A DNA stretch of 31,781 nucleotides from GCA-002282575 sp964646525. GTDB lineage: Bacteria > Pseudomonadota > Gammaproteobacteria > Thiomicrospirales > Thiomicrospiraceae. Within the stretch, counting starts at the first letter, position 1, and each line of letters starts with the position of its first letter. Shown here piece after piece: positions 7,852-17,100 of the stretch. Location of the stretch: positions 1 to 31,781 of the forward strand of contig CAZYER010000016.1 in the NCBI GenBank assembly GCA_964646525.1, in the 5' to 3' direction. The position numbers were made by a program, and so were the translations under genes. The notes under the pieces were generated by a model. It was not told the DNA's origin, ran no database searches, and saw only the letters and a program-made list of their open reading frames with translations.

Positions 7852-9123
7852 GTGAATCTTTCCAATGTTCGTATTGGTATTGTTGGTTTGGGTTACGTCG
7901 GTTTGCCATTGGCAGTCGAGTTTGGTAAAAAGTTTGAAGTGATTGGCTTTGATATTCATCAAGCCCGTGTTGATGCGCTGAAAGCAGGGCATGACCACAC
8001 GCTAGAAGTGTCCGATGATGAGTTAAAAGAAGCGACCAAGCTTTCTTACACCGCTAATTTAGAAGATATTCGCCCCTGTAATGTGTACATTGTTACTGTG
8101 CCGACGCCGATTGACGAACACAAAGCGCCCGACTTTACACCGCTGATTAAAGCCAGTGAGTCGCTTGCTAAAGTGCTCAAGCGTGGCGATGTGGTGATTT
8201 ACGAGTCGACCGTTTACCCAGGTGCAACGGAAGAGGTATGTGTTCCCTTATTGGAAAAAAGCGGTCTGAAATTTAATGAAGACTTCTACTGTGGCTATAG
8301 CCCAGAGCGTATTAATCCAGGTGACAAACAACACCGTGTGACCAACATTTTGAAAGTCACGTCAGGCTCTACGCCGATTGTGGCTGATTTTGTTGACGCA
8401 CTTTACCAAAGCATTATCGTCGCAGGTACGCACAAAGCCAGCAGCATGAAAGTGGCCGAAGCAGCGAAAGTGATTGAAAACACCCAGCGTGATGTCAATA
8501 TTGCCCTGATTAACGAATTGGCACTTATTTTCAACAAACTGGGTATTGATACCGAAGAAGTGTTGAAAGCGGCGGGTACGAAATGGAATTTCTTGCCGTT
8601 CCGTCCAGGTTTGGTCGGCGGACACTGTATTGGTGTTGACCCTTACTACCTCACCTTTAAGGCGCAAGCAGTGGGTTATAATCCAGAAATCATTCTTGCT
8701 GGTCGTCGCCTAAATGACAACATGGGTGCTTATGTGGTGCAGCAAATCGTTAAAATGATGTTGAAAAAGAAAATCAACGTCATGGGTGCGCGTGTGTTGA
8801 TCCTCGGTTTGACGTTCAAAGAAGACTGCCCAGATGTGCGCAACACGCGCGTAGTCGATATGGTGCAAGAATTAGCGGAATACGAAGCGCAAGTCGATGT
8901 TTATGATCCATGGGCCGATAAAGCTGAAGCCAAACATGAGTACGGCATTGACCTGATTGATCTACCCGAACAAGGTGCTTACGATGCGGTGATTTTGGCG
9001 GTGAAGCATCATCAGTTCGTTGAGATGGGTGCAAAAGGCATTCATGCCCTGGGTAAAGACCCACATGTGCTCTTCGATGTGAAGTACGTGTTAGGCAAAG
9101 ACGAAGTAGATGGTCGTCTGTAA
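7852..9123 (+). CDS. tviB: UDP-N-acetylglucosamine 6-dehydrogenase, TviB/VipA family
   Basis: A 423-residue nucleotide-sugar dehydrogenase that oxidises C6 of a UDP-hexose(amine) to a uronate using two NAD+. The Rossmann motif GLGYVG is at residues 12-17. Other landmarks are VPTPID, ESTVYPGATEE, YSPERINPGD and GGHCIGVDPYY with catalytic Cys259. Similarity is to the TviB/WbpA branch (UDP-GlcNAc or UDP-GalNAc) rather than Ugd, but substrate cannot be fixed by reading. I place the start at GTG 7852 from the ribosome-binding-site spacing; ATG 7846 and GTG 7837 are alternatives that add 2 and 5 residues. A UDP-uronate epimerase gene lies 0.7 kb downstream, so the two may supply acidic sugars for a surface polysaccharide. 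Confidence 0.9.
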   Translation: MNLSNVRIGIVGLGYVGLPLAVEFGKKFEVIGFDIHQARVDALKAGHDHTLEVSDDELKEATKLSYTANLEDIRPCNVYIVTVPTPIDEHKAPDFTPLIKASESLAKVLKRGDVVIYESTVYPGATEEVCVPLLEKSGLKFNEDFYCGYSPERINPGDKQHRVTNILKVTSGSTPIVADFVDALYQSIIVAGTHKASSMKVAEAAKVIENTQRDVNIALINELALIFNKLGIDTEEVLKAAGTKWNFLPFRPGLVGGHCIGVDPYYLTFKAQAVGYNPEIILAGRRLNDNMGAYVVQQIVKMMLKKKINVMGARVLILGLTFKEDCPDVRNTRVVDMVQELAEYEAQVDVYDPWADKAEAKHEYGIDLIDLPEQGAYDAVILAVKHHQFVEMGAKGIHALGKDPHVLFDVKYVLGKDEVDGRL

Positions 9124-9137
9124 TTAAAACCTATTAC

Positions 9138-9236
9138 GCTGACATCTTGCGTTGTTGCTTCGATTCTTGCACTGCGTTATGTACCTTATGTACATGCCTT
9201 GTGTCTGCGAATCTTGAGCCTAGCAATTTTGCCAGC
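9138..9236. repeat. 99-base imperfect palindrome (MITE- or REP-like)
   Basis: The outer ends GCTGAC and GCCAGC are near-complementary. The core ATGTAC (9179-9184) pairs with GTACAT (9190-9195) around a 5-base loop. Between these, blocks TTGC and GATTC recur in inverted order at similar distances. Both arms are 47 bases. No ORF is present. It occupies most of the gap between tviB and slyD. Confidence 0.5.
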
Positions 9237-9273
9237 TCATCACGGTTTTAGTATGTTTTTGTTGATTGGTTAA

Positions 9274-9295
9274 AAACGCACCATCGGGTGCGTTT
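9274..9295 (+). terminator. Rho-independent terminator after tviB
   Basis: Perfect 9-bp arms AAACGCACC and GGTGCGTTT enclose loop ATCG and are followed by TATTG. It would separate the tviB transcript from slyD, which starts 30 bases later. Confidence 0.75.
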
Positions 9296-9324
9296 ATTGT
9301 GTTAAATGTCTCTAGTGAAACCCC

Positions 9325-9795
9325 ATGAAAATCGAAAAAAACAGCGTGGTGACTTTGCGTTACCAGATTAAAGACCTTGACGATCTACTGATTGACGAAG
9401 GAGATGCACTCACCTATTTACACGGGGGTTACGGCATTATTTTCCCGCAGGTAGAGTCAGTCTTAGCGAATAAGTCGGTTGGTGATGTGTTTGAGGTTCA
9501 GGTAGAACCTGAAGACGCATTTGGTCTCTATCAAGTAGATTTAATGAAAATTGAGCCTCGTCATCTTTTTCCCGAAGAGTTGGCAGAAGGTATGATGTTT
9601 GAAGGCACAGCAGAAGGGCGTGATGGAGCGATCGTCTATCGCGTTACCGATGTGGGCGAAGAGCAGGTGATTGTCGACGGTAATCATCCGTTAGCAGGTG
9701 TTGTCTTGGTATTTAGTGGTGAGGTGCTGGCGGTAAGGGCGGCAACTGAAGCGGAAATTGCGCACAAGCATGTGCATAGTGGAGAATGTGAGTGA
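9325..9795 (+). CDS. slyD: SlyD-type FKBP peptidyl-prolyl cis-trans isomerase
   Basis: A 156-residue cytoplasmic prolyl isomerase and chaperone. It begins MKIEKNSVVTLRYQI, then has the LHGGYG and FPQVE segments of the FKBP part. An insert-in-flap region (about residues 70-120) contains PEDAFG, and the protein returns to FKBP with DGNHPLAG. The long metal-binding His/Cys tail of E. coli SlyD is reduced here to HKHVHSGEC, so nickel storage is probably weak. The ribosome binding site is poor. The stop overlaps the GTG of the epimerase gene by 4 bases (GTGA), linking the two in translation without an obvious functional reason. Confidence 0.9.
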   Translation: MKIEKNSVVTLRYQIKDLDDLLIDEGDALTYLHGGYGIIFPQVESVLANKSVGDVFEVQVEPEDAFGLYQVDLMKIEPRHLFPEELAEGMMFEGTAEGRDGAIVYRVTDVGEEQVIVDGNHPLAGVVLVFSGEVLAVRAATEAEIAHKHVHSGECE

Positions 9796-10799
9796 AAGTA
9801 TTAGTAACAGGGGCAGCGGGTTTTATTGGCTCGCATGTGTCGCATATTCTATTAGATCGCGGCGATACTGTGGTTGGCTTGGATAATTTGAACGATTATT
9901 ACGACGTCAATTTGAAGCTGGCGCGTTTGGCGCGTTTAGAAGCCAAGCCTAATTTTAGCATCGTCAAAATTGATTTAGCCGACCGCGCTGCGATGGAAGC
10001 CTTGTTTGCCAAAGAGAAGTTCGACAAGGTCGTTCACCTTGCCGCACAAGCAGGGGTGCGTTATTCTATCGAAAATCCGCATGTGTATGTGGACAGCAAT
10101 ATCACTGGCTTTTTGCATATTTTGGAAGGTTGTCGTCATCACAATGTGCAGCACTTGGTTTATGCCAGTACCAGTTCCATTTATGGTGCTAACGAGGCGA
10201 TGCCATTCTCTGAACACAACAGCGCTAACCATCCACTCACGCTTTATGCGGCAACGAAAAAAGCCAATGAATTGATGGCGCACAGCTATTCCAATATTTT
10301 CGGCATGCCCACGACGGGCCTACGTTTCTTTACCGTTTATGGTCCTTGGGGACGCCCCGACATGGCGCTGTTCTTGTTTGCCAAAAACATTATCGAAGGC
10401 AAGCCGATTAATGTGTTCAATCATGGCAATCATACGCGTGATTTTACCTTTGTGGATGACATTGCCAATGGTGTTGTGGCAGCGATGGATCATAATGCCC
10501 AGCCGAATTTGCAGTGGGATGGGTTTAATCCCGATCCAGCTACCAGTAAAGTACCTTGGCGCGTGTATAACATCGGTAATAATCAGCCAGTGAAATTGAT
10601 GCGTTATATTGAGGTGTTAGAAGACTGTTTGGGCAAAAAAGCCGAGTTGAATTTGCTACCATTGCAGCCAGGTGATGTGCCGGATACCTACGCCAGTGTT
10701 GATAATTTAGTCAAAGATGTCGGTTACAAACCTGCCACTCCTGTTGAAGAGGGTGTGCGTCGTTTCGTCGATTGGTATCGAGCTTATTACAACGTATAA
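9792..10799 (+). CDS. UDP-glucuronate 4-epimerase family (NAD-dependent SDR)
   Basis: A 335-residue extended short-chain dehydrogenase/reductase. The NAD motif GAAGFIGSH is at 7-15, the catalytic serine region STSSIYG at 126-132, and Y152-x3-K156 supplies the catalytic pair. Segments LDNLNDYYDVNLK, HLAAQAGVRYSI and RFFTVYGPWGRPDMA are characteristic of UDP-glucuronate 4-epimerases, which make UDP-galacturonate, rather than of GalE. Start codon GTG overlaps the slyD stop. With the TviB-like dehydrogenase upstream it could provide galacturonate-type donors for capsule, exopolysaccharide or LPS. The family is clear; the UDP-GlcNAcA epimerase activity seen in Vi-type pathways is an alternative. 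Confidence 0.88.
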   Translation: MKVLVTGAAGFIGSHVSHILLDRGDTVVGLDNLNDYYDVNLKLARLARLEAKPNFSIVKIDLADRAAMEALFAKEKFDKVVHLAAQAGVRYSIENPHVYVDSNITGFLHILEGCRHHNVQHLVYASTSSIYGANEAMPFSEHNSANHPLTLYAATKKANELMAHSYSNIFGMPTTGLRFFTVYGPWGRPDMALFLFAKNIIEGKPINVFNHGNHTRDFTFVDDIANGVVAAMDHNAQPNLQWDGFNPDPATSKVPWRVYNIGNNQPVKLMRYIEVLEDCLGKKAELNLLPLQPGDVPDTYASVDNLVKDVGYKPATPVEEGVRRFVDWYRAYYNV

Positions 10800-10832
10800 A
10801 TTTTTAAATGAACGAATGAGGATTATCGGTTC

Positions 10833-11726
10833 ATGACTACGACCAGTCAATTAACGCAACGTTTTGCGCTAGAAAATCACCTTCGCTTTGTTGAGCAAGG
10901 TGAATTACAAATTGCCGAATTAAGTTCTGATGCGGGTAAGATTCGTGTGGCTTTGCAGGGAGCTCAGGTGTTGGAATGGACACCGACGGGTGAGTCAACG
11001 CCCGTTATTTGGGTGAGTGATGCAGCCGTTTATCAAACGGGTAAAGGCGTGCGCGGTGGCGTTCCTGTCTGTTGGCCTTGGTTTGGTGCGGGCGAAGCGG
11101 GTAAGCCAGCGCATGGTTTTGTGCGTACTAAGCTGTGGTCAGTTGCGGCAAGTGGTGTGAATGAAACAGGTCCTTGGTTACGCTTAACCACCAGTGATGA
11201 TGAAGCGACGCGTGCGCTTTGGCATCATCGTTTTAATTTGTCGTTGACGGTGACGCTGGGTAAGTCTTTGCATATTGCCTTAACAACCGACAATACGGGT
11301 AACAGTGAGTTTAGCATCAGCGAAGCCTTGCATACCTATTTTGCCATTGGGGATGTCGACAAGGTTCGTGTGACGGGGTTAGACCATACGCATTATTTAG
11401 ACAAGGTGTTGGGCATGTCACGTCATCAGCAAATTGGTGATGTCACCATTAGTGGCGAAGTCGATCGTGTCTACGTGAACACAATGGCAGAAATCTCGAT
11501 TGTAGATGAAGCTTTAGCGCGTCGCATTGATATTCGTAAGGCCCACTCAAGCGCCACCGTGGTGTGGAACCCAGGGAGCGAAAAAGAGAAGGGATTTGCC
11601 GATATGCGCGAGGGTGATTACCGTCGTATGTTGTGTGTCGAATCAGGCACGGCGGGCGGGGATTTGGTAACCATCCCAGCCGGTGAAGCTCATACCCTGA
11701 GTGTTGAATATCGTTTGGTGCGTTAA
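10833..11726 (+). CDS. yeaD: D-hexose-6-phosphate mutarotase-like protein (YeaD family)
   Basis: A 297-residue aldose-1-epimerase superfamily member that would interconvert the alpha and beta anomers of glucose-6-phosphate or related hexose phosphates. The signature GVRGGVPVCWPWFG is at 72-85. A general-acid histidine candidate is H94 in HGFVR, and a base candidate is E164 in SEALHTYF. The tail contains CVESG and PAGEAHTLSVEY, as in YeaD. It follows the epimerase gene by 33 bases with GAGG upstream of the ATG, so it probably belongs to the same transcript as slyD and the epimerase. Confidence 0.88.
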   Translation: MTTTSQLTQRFALENHLRFVEQGELQIAELSSDAGKIRVALQGAQVLEWTPTGESTPVIWVSDAAVYQTGKGVRGGVPVCWPWFGAGEAGKPAHGFVRTKLWSVAASGVNETGPWLRLTTSDDEATRALWHHRFNLSLTVTLGKSLHIALTTDNTGNSEFSISEALHTYFAIGDVDKVRVTGLDHTHYLDKVLGMSRHQQIGDVTISGEVDRVYVNTMAEISIVDEALARRIDIRKAHSSATVVWNPGSEKEKGFADMREGDYRRMLCVESGTAGGDLVTIPAGEAHTLSVEYRLVR

Positions 11727-11767
11727 GCGCTCTATTTATTGAGTTAAGTTAGAAAGAAATAAGTAAT

Positions 11768-12595
11768 ATGTTGATTCAAAAAACCTTATTAAGCAGTGTC
11801 TTAGCTGTTTTGTTGATGAGCACTGCGGTCAATGCGGCCGATGAAAAAACCAAACCTTCGGATACTACCGCCATGGTAACGGTCAATAAAGTGGCGATTT
11901 CGCAAGCCACTTTTGCTGATGCCATGCGTGATCAATTGCAACGTGGCGCTAAAGATAGCGAGCAGCTCCGCTCAGCGGTGATGGACGAGCTGATTGTGTC
12001 TGAAGCCTTGGCACAGCAAGCCACTAAAACTAAAGTAGCCAACAATCCCGACGTCAAACGTGCCTTAGCCAATGCACAACGTGCTATTTTGGCTGAAGCC
12101 TATATCATTCAGCAGTTAAAAGATAACCCCATTACTGATGCGCAAATTCGTGCTGAATATGATCGTCAGATTGCCATGACCAAAGAAGGGCGTAATGCAA
12201 CGGAATATCGTATTGCGCAAATTGTCACGAAAGATGAGTCCTCAGCTAAGGCGGCCATTGCCCGTTTGAATGTGGGTGAAGACTTTAATGCCGTAGCCAA
12301 AGCGACCAGCATTGATCCTGAAGTGGCACGTAGTGGTGCAGAATTGCCTTGGTCACTTCCAGATCAGCTGATTCCTCCTTTAGGGGATAAGGTCGTTGGG
12401 TTGGTCAAGGGTGCTGTCAGTGAGCCAGTAGCCACTTCGGTTGGCTTTCATGTGCTTAAGGTGTTAGATTCTCGTCCATTCAAAGCGCCCAGTTTTGATG
12501 AAAGTAAACAAGGCATTCGTATGGCCTTAGTTGAACGTCGTAAGCAAGACATCATTCGTGGGGTGATGGAGAAAGCGGAGGTTAAGCCAAACTAA
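11768..12595 (+). CDS. PpiC-type (parvulin) peptidyl-prolyl isomerase, exported
   Basis: A 275-residue protein with a Sec signal peptide: positive start, hydrophobic core about 8-20, and an AVNA cleavage region near residues 20-23. A helical SurA/PrsA-like N-terminal part lies at about 30-120. A parvulin domain at about 130-235 contains FNAVAKATSID, GAELPWSLPDQLIPPL and VGFHVLKVLD. It probably folds outer-membrane or periplasmic proteins. No lipobox cysteine is present at the signal end, so it is soluble or loosely attached rather than a PrsA lipoprotein. Two hairpins follow the stop, and the gene ends the plus-strand run. Confidence 0.87.
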   Translation: MLIQKTLLSSVLAVLLMSTAVNAADEKTKPSDTTAMVTVNKVAISQATFADAMRDQLQRGAKDSEQLRSAVMDELIVSEALAQQATKTKVANNPDVKRALANAQRAILAEAYIIQQLKDNPITDAQIRAEYDRQIAMTKEGRNATEYRIAQIVTKDESSAKAAIARLNVGEDFNAVAKATSIDPEVARSGAELPWSLPDQLIPPLGDKVVGLVKGAVSEPVATSVGFHVLKVLDSRPFKAPSFDESKQGIRMALVERRKQDIIRGVMEKAEVKPN

Positions 12596-12600
12596 GGAAT

Positions 12601-12649
12601 GTCTGAATCATTCGCTTTGCTTTTCATTCAGACTGCCTTTGCATTTTTT
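12601..12649 (+). terminator. Possible weak hairpin terminator after the parvulin gene
   Basis: Perfect 8-base arms GTCTGAAT (12601-12608) and ATTCAGAC (12626-12633) enclose a 17-base loop and a T6 run follows at 12643-12648. The long loop makes it weak. The stronger hairpin 30 bases later is the main terminator. Confidence 0.35.
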
Positions 12650-12676
12650 CACACAGTCTCAAGCTTGTGAGCTTTC

Positions 12677-12713
12677 AAACAAGTTAAGCGACCTTTGGGT
12701 CGCTTACTTGTTT
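12677..12713. terminator. Strong bidirectional terminator
   Basis: A 17-base arm (AAACAAGTTAAGCGACC) and a 16-base arm pair with a single bulged T around loop TTTG. It has an A-run on the left and a T-run on the right. It lies between the convergent parvulin and HDOD genes. Confidence 0.85.
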
Positions 12714-12718
12714 GGACT

Positions 12719-13693
12719 CTAAGCCGTCTGTGTTAACCAATAACTGCTTAGGTTCTTACGAATATTGCTCAAGGCTTCATCTGACAAACCAATAACGCGA
12801 CTGGCTTTTTCTGCTTGGTCGAGTAGCTCTTGCGATTGATAAGCCTGATAGACCAATTCATTCACCATGCTTTGTGCCAATAAGCCCGTGGCAATCATCA
12901 GGCGAACTTCAGCTGATTGGATGCATTCATAATGCGCGTGATGATGATAAGCAATCGAGGTCAGAAACACTCGATCAGCGACATAGCGTTCATTTAAACC
13001 CCATTGGCGTGCCACCAACACCCCCAGTTGATCGTGCGCAACGAAGTGTTGGCTTTCGTAGGCGTAAGCTGTTTGCGGTAAGCTGAGGCTTTGTTTGAGT
13101 GTTGGCGCATAGGCAGCACCGAAGCTGCCAGCTAAGGCAAACATGCCACCATGTAAGTAAAGTCCGAATAAGTAGGCCCTTTCTTGCGTAAGTGGGTGTT
13201 CTTGTGGTGGTAAGTAGCCAGCAATTTCGGCACAGGCATAAGCCGTTTTGGCCGCATAGCCAACTAAATGTTTTACGAGTTGATCGCTACCCGCTAATTG
13301 TTTCATGCCGTTCGCTAAGGCCAACTGATAGAGTCGTTCAAAGCCGATTAGGTTAACGCATTGATGAATACTAACGATATCAATAGGACGTTTCAACTGA
13401 CTCTGGAAAGCAGGCTGGCGCAAAGTGTGCAAAATGTCGCCACTGAGCAAGGGGTCTTGTTCAATAATGTGAATAATTTGCTGTAAGTTGGGGTTGGGCT
13501 GCTGTACGCAATGCGTGAGTAGCGTCAGAGACTCTGGCAGTACCGGAATGGTTAATTTTCCGCCCATTCGGCTGAGTTGAGCTTCATAAAGTGGAAGCGT
13601 TAAAACGGCCTCTAGCGGGGTACAGTCGCTCGGTAGGTTGGGTAACTGTCGTGCCGCTAAGTGCAGATGACCTGAGTGTAAATTAAGCGCCAT
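12719..13693 (-). CDS. HDOD domain signalling protein
   Basis: A 324-residue protein with an HDOD (degenerate HD-related) domain covering about residues 45-235. Segments IPVLPESL, IIEQDPLLSGDIL and CVNLIGFERLYQLAL are typical. HDOD proteins usually lack the phosphodiesterase metal residues and act as output or adaptor modules in c-di-GMP and chemotaxis signalling. The C-terminal part has HHHAHYE and a final helix bundle. The ATG overlaps the end of a GGDEF remnant by 11 bases, so this gene was once translationally coupled to a diguanylate cyclase that is now broken. Its present promoter is unclear and must lie in or beyond the remnant. Confidence 0.8.
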   Translation of the reverse strand: MALNLHSGHLHLAARQLPNLPSDCTPLEAVLTLPLYEAQLSRMGGKLTIPVLPESLTLLTHCVQQPNPNLQQIIHIIEQDPLLSGDILHTLRQPAFQSQLKRPIDIVSIHQCVNLIGFERLYQLALANGMKQLAGSDQLVKHLVGYAAKTAYACAEIAGYLPPQEHPLTQERAYLFGLYLHGGMFALAGSFGAAYAPTLKQSLSLPQTAYAYESQHFVAHDQLGVLVARQWGLNERYVADRVFLTSIAYHHHAHYECIQSAEVRLMIATGLLAQSMVNELVYQAYQSQELLDQAEKASRVIGLSDEALSNIRKNLSSYWLTQTA

Positions 13694-13931
13694 TTAGGTT
13701 CACCCTTTGATCGATGCTGTGGTGGTTTTGATCAAAAAACCAAATTTGATTCTTACCTTGTTGTTTGGCGATATACATTGCCTTGTCGGCTTGTTGAATG
13801 AGGTTGATTTTGAAAATTTCCTGATCATAGTCACTCGGTTTGTAAAAATCGACGCCAATACTGGCCGAAATATGTAACTCTTGCTAATTGATGACAAAGA
13901 GACAGCTGCAAGCAGACAGTACCTGTAACAC
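13683..13931 (-). pseudogene. Remnant of a GGDEF diguanylate cyclase (C-terminal end)
   Basis: In one minus-strand frame the translation reads ELHISASIGVDFYKPSD, then QADKAMYIAKQQGKNQIWFF, the hallmark end of a GGDEF domain. It ends with a stop at 13683-13685, inside the HDOD start region. Just before QELHISAS there is an in-frame TAG at 13884-13886. Upstream of that the frame still reads LFVIN, a plausible GGDEF continuation, to another TAG at 13932-13934. The GGDEF active-site motif and everything N-terminal are missing, so the gene cannot make cyclic di-GMP. It looks like a truncated gene with nonsense decay. The C-terminal 60 residues are certain; the stretch beyond 13886 is less so. Confidence 0.75.
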
Positions 13932-13934
13932 CTA

Positions 13935-14102
13935 ATAGCAAGGATTGAAAAAAACCTCGGCAGCTTAACATGAAAAAACCTTTGTTTAAGCTCAAAATAA
14001 GTAAATTCTACAAAATTTTACTGGAAAGCAACAGCTTTTACTTGGTGTCAGCGAGCAAGTCTGGATAATGATAAAGATGTTAAGGCGGAAGTGCGTCATT
14101 TC
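13935..14102. other. Non-coding stretch between GGDEF remnant and gltB promoter
   Basis: No convincing gene is seen here. The sequence is A/T-rich, with a 32-codon plus-strand ORF at 13970-14068 that lacks a ribosome binding site or recognisable motif. The abrupt end of GGDEF similarity suggests that a deletion joint lies near the left end of this stretch. Confidence 0.4.
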
Positions 14103-14131
14103 TTGACCAAAGCGGCAAAATTCGCTATTAT
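14103..14131 (+). promoter_or_regulatory. Sigma-70 promoter for gltBD
   Basis: TTGACC (14103-14108) and TATTAT (14126-14131) are separated by exactly 17 bases. Transcription would start near 14138, about 60 bases before gltB. Confidence 0.7.
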
Positions 14132-14160
14132 TTTTAACCATTTTGCCCAAATTTTATGTT

Positions 14161-14179
14161 GCCGACCGCTTGGGTCGGC
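14161..14179 (+). promoter_or_regulatory. Leader hairpin upstream of gltB
   Basis: GCCGACC and GGTCGGC pair around a 5-base loop in the predicted gltB leader, 8 bases before the AGGA ribosome binding site. There is no T-run, so it is not a simple terminator. It may stabilise the message or modulate translation. Confidence 0.45.
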
Positions 14180-14197
14180 TTATGCTAGGAAAGACGC

Positions 14198-17100
14198 ATG
14201 AACGAACTGCACCGCTTACAAGGACTTTACGATCCTTCGTTTGAAAAAGAAAACTGTGGTTTTGGTTTGATTGCCCAAATGGACGATCATCCCAGCCATT
14301 GGTTGGTTCAAACCGCCATTCAGTCCTTGTCACGCATGACGCACCGTGGTGGTGTGGCGGCTGACTGCTGTACAGGTGACGGTTGTGGTTTGTTATTAAA
14401 AAAACCCGATGCGTTTTTCCGTGCCGAGGCATCCTCTTTAGCCATTACAGTCGCCGACTTGTATGCTGTGGGTATGGTGTTCCTCAGTCAAGACGCAGAT
14501 AAGCGCGCAGCAGGTATCGCAGCGGTTGAAAATGCGCTAACAGCGAAAGGTGTGACTGTGGCTGGTTGGCGTAAAGTGCCAGTCAATTCAGCCTGTTTGG
14601 GGGCGCAAGCGGCGGGCATGGAGCCAGTTATTATGCAGGTGTATATCAATGCGCCTGCAGGAATGAGTGAAGGTGACTTTAACCGTGCGTTATTCATTGC
14701 GCGTCGTCAGGCAGAGATGACGATTGAAGCCAATGATGCTGACTTTTATATTCCGTCGATGCACAGTCAGCTCATGGCCTACAAAGGCTTAGTTATGCCA
14801 CGTGAGTTGCCAATTTATTACACCGATTTGAATGATGAGCGTTTTGCTTCGTCAAGCTGTTCTTACCACCAGCGCTTCAGTACCAATACCCTACCCCAAT
14901 GGCGTTTGGCGCAACCTTTCCGTTTCTTGGCGCACAACGGTGAGTTGAACACCGTACGTGGTAACCGTAACTGGGCGTTGGCGCGTGCCAATAAGTTCCA
15001 AACAGAGCTGATGCCCGAATTGCAAAGCTTAACGCCGATTGTATCGCAAACAGGTTCAGATTCTAACAGCCTAGATAATATGTTAGAAATCCTAATGATG
15101 GGTGACATGGATGCTTTCCGTGCCTTACGTTTGATGATTCCACCTGCTTGGCAGAATGTGCCGCACATGGATGCTGATTTGCGTGCTTTCTTCGAGTTCA
15201 ACTCAATGCACATGGAAGCTTGGGATGGTCCAGCGGGTATTGTGATTAACACAGGTAAGCATGCTATTTGTGCTGTTGACCGCAACGGTTTGCGCCCAAC
15301 GCGTTATGTGATCACTAAAGACCGCCATATTACCTTTGCTTCGGAAATTGGTGTTTACGACTATGCACCAGAAGAAGTGGTTGAAAAAGGCCACTTGAAA
15401 CCGGGTCAAGTGATGGCGGTAGATTTAACCACCGCTAGTTTATTGCGTCCGGTAGAAATTGATGATGGCTTAAAAGCGCGTCAACCTTACCGTCAGTGGT
15501 TAGATGCAGGCTATATGCGTCTGGAAGGTAATCCTGATGGCGAGGCGGATTTACTCACCTTGGATAATGATAACTCGTTAACCTACCAAAAGTATTTCCA
15601 AGTCACTTTTGAAGAGCGTGATCAAATTATTCGTGTATTAGCAGAAGATGGTCAGGAAGCCGTTGGTTCGATGGGTGACGATGCGCCTTTTGCCGTGCTG
15701 TCGGAAAAAGTACGCCCAGTTTATGACTATTTCCGTCAAGTCTTCGCGCAGGTGACTAACCCGCCGATTGATCCGTTACGTGAAGCGATTGTCATGTCAT
15801 TAAACGTCTGTTTCGGTCGTGAAATGAATGTGTTTGAAGAAACGCAAGCCCATGCGCGTCGTTTAGAGGCCACTTCGCCGATTTTGTCGCCGACTCAGTT
15901 CAATCAACTCTTGTCGATGACCGATGTCGATTATGCGCACGAAATTGTCAGCCTGCATTACGAGCCAAGTATCGGCTTAAAAGCAGCGGTTGAAGCCATT
16001 GCTAACCAAGCTGAGTCTTTGGTTCGTGCTGGTAAAACGCTGATTGTATTATCCGATAACGGTATTCGTGAAGGTCGCTTAACCGCGCATGCTTTGCTCG
16101 CAACAGGCGCAGTGCATCATCGCTTAATTAAAGCGGGCTTGCGTTGTGATGCGAATATTATTGTCGACACGGCAACGGCACGCGATCCGCATCATTTTGC
16201 TGTTTTGTTCGGTTATGGTGCGACAGCCGTGTACCCATACATGGCTTATGAAGCCATTGCCGATATGTATCGTGGCAAGGAACTGGATAACAGCAAAGCC
16301 TTGGCAAAATATCTATACAACTTCCGTAAGGGCATCGACAAGGGCTTGTTTAAGATCATGTCGAAAATGGGTATTTCAACCGTTGCTTCTTACCGTGGTG
16401 CGCAGTTATTCGAAGCGGTCGGCTTGAGTAATGAAATCGTTGATTTGTGCTTCACTGGCACGCTCAGCCGTATCGAAGGCACACGTTTTGATGACTTGCA
16501 CGAAGACCAAGCGCAATTGGCAAAAATCGCTTTTAATCCGCGTAAGAGTATTAGCCAAGGCGGCGTGTTGAAGTTCGTCTTTAATGGCGAAGCGCATGCC
16601 TTTAACCCACAAGTAGTGGATGCCTTGCGTGAAGCCTGTCAGAAAGGTGATCGTTCAGCTTATGACCGTTTTGCTAACCTCGTTAATAACCGTCGCCCGA
16701 TGGTATTGCGTGACCTATGGAAAGTGAAGCCTGCAGCAACAGCCTTGTCGTTAGACGAAGTTGAATCCTTAGATGCGGTACTAAAACGTTTTGATTCGGC
16801 TGGTATTTCTTTGGGTGCTTTGTCGCCCGAAGCGCACGAAGGCTTAGCGGAAGCGATGAACCGCTTGGGTGGTCGTTCTAACTCAGGTGAGGGTGGTGAA
16901 GACCCAGCGCGTTTTGGCACAGTAAAAATGTCGAAAATTAAACAAATCGCTTCCGGTCGTTTTGGTGTCACGCCGCATTACTTGGTGAATGCAGAAGTGT
17001 TACAGATTAAAGTGGCACAAGGCGCGAAACCAGGCGAGGGTGGTCAGTTGCCTGGCGCGAAAGTCGATGCAACCATTGGGCGTTTGCGTCATGCCGTCCC

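Noticed and set aside
12719..12730. GCCGTCTG near the HDOD stop, and GCCGTCT at 24989, as Neisseria-type DNA uptake sequences
   Set aside because: Neither is followed by the AA that completes the core signal, and two partial matches in 31.8 kb is what chance gives.
13970..14068. 32-residue plus-strand ORF upstream of gltB
   Set aside because: It has no good ribosome binding site and no recognisable motif, and it lies in A/T-rich sequence next to a decayed gene. It is most likely chance.
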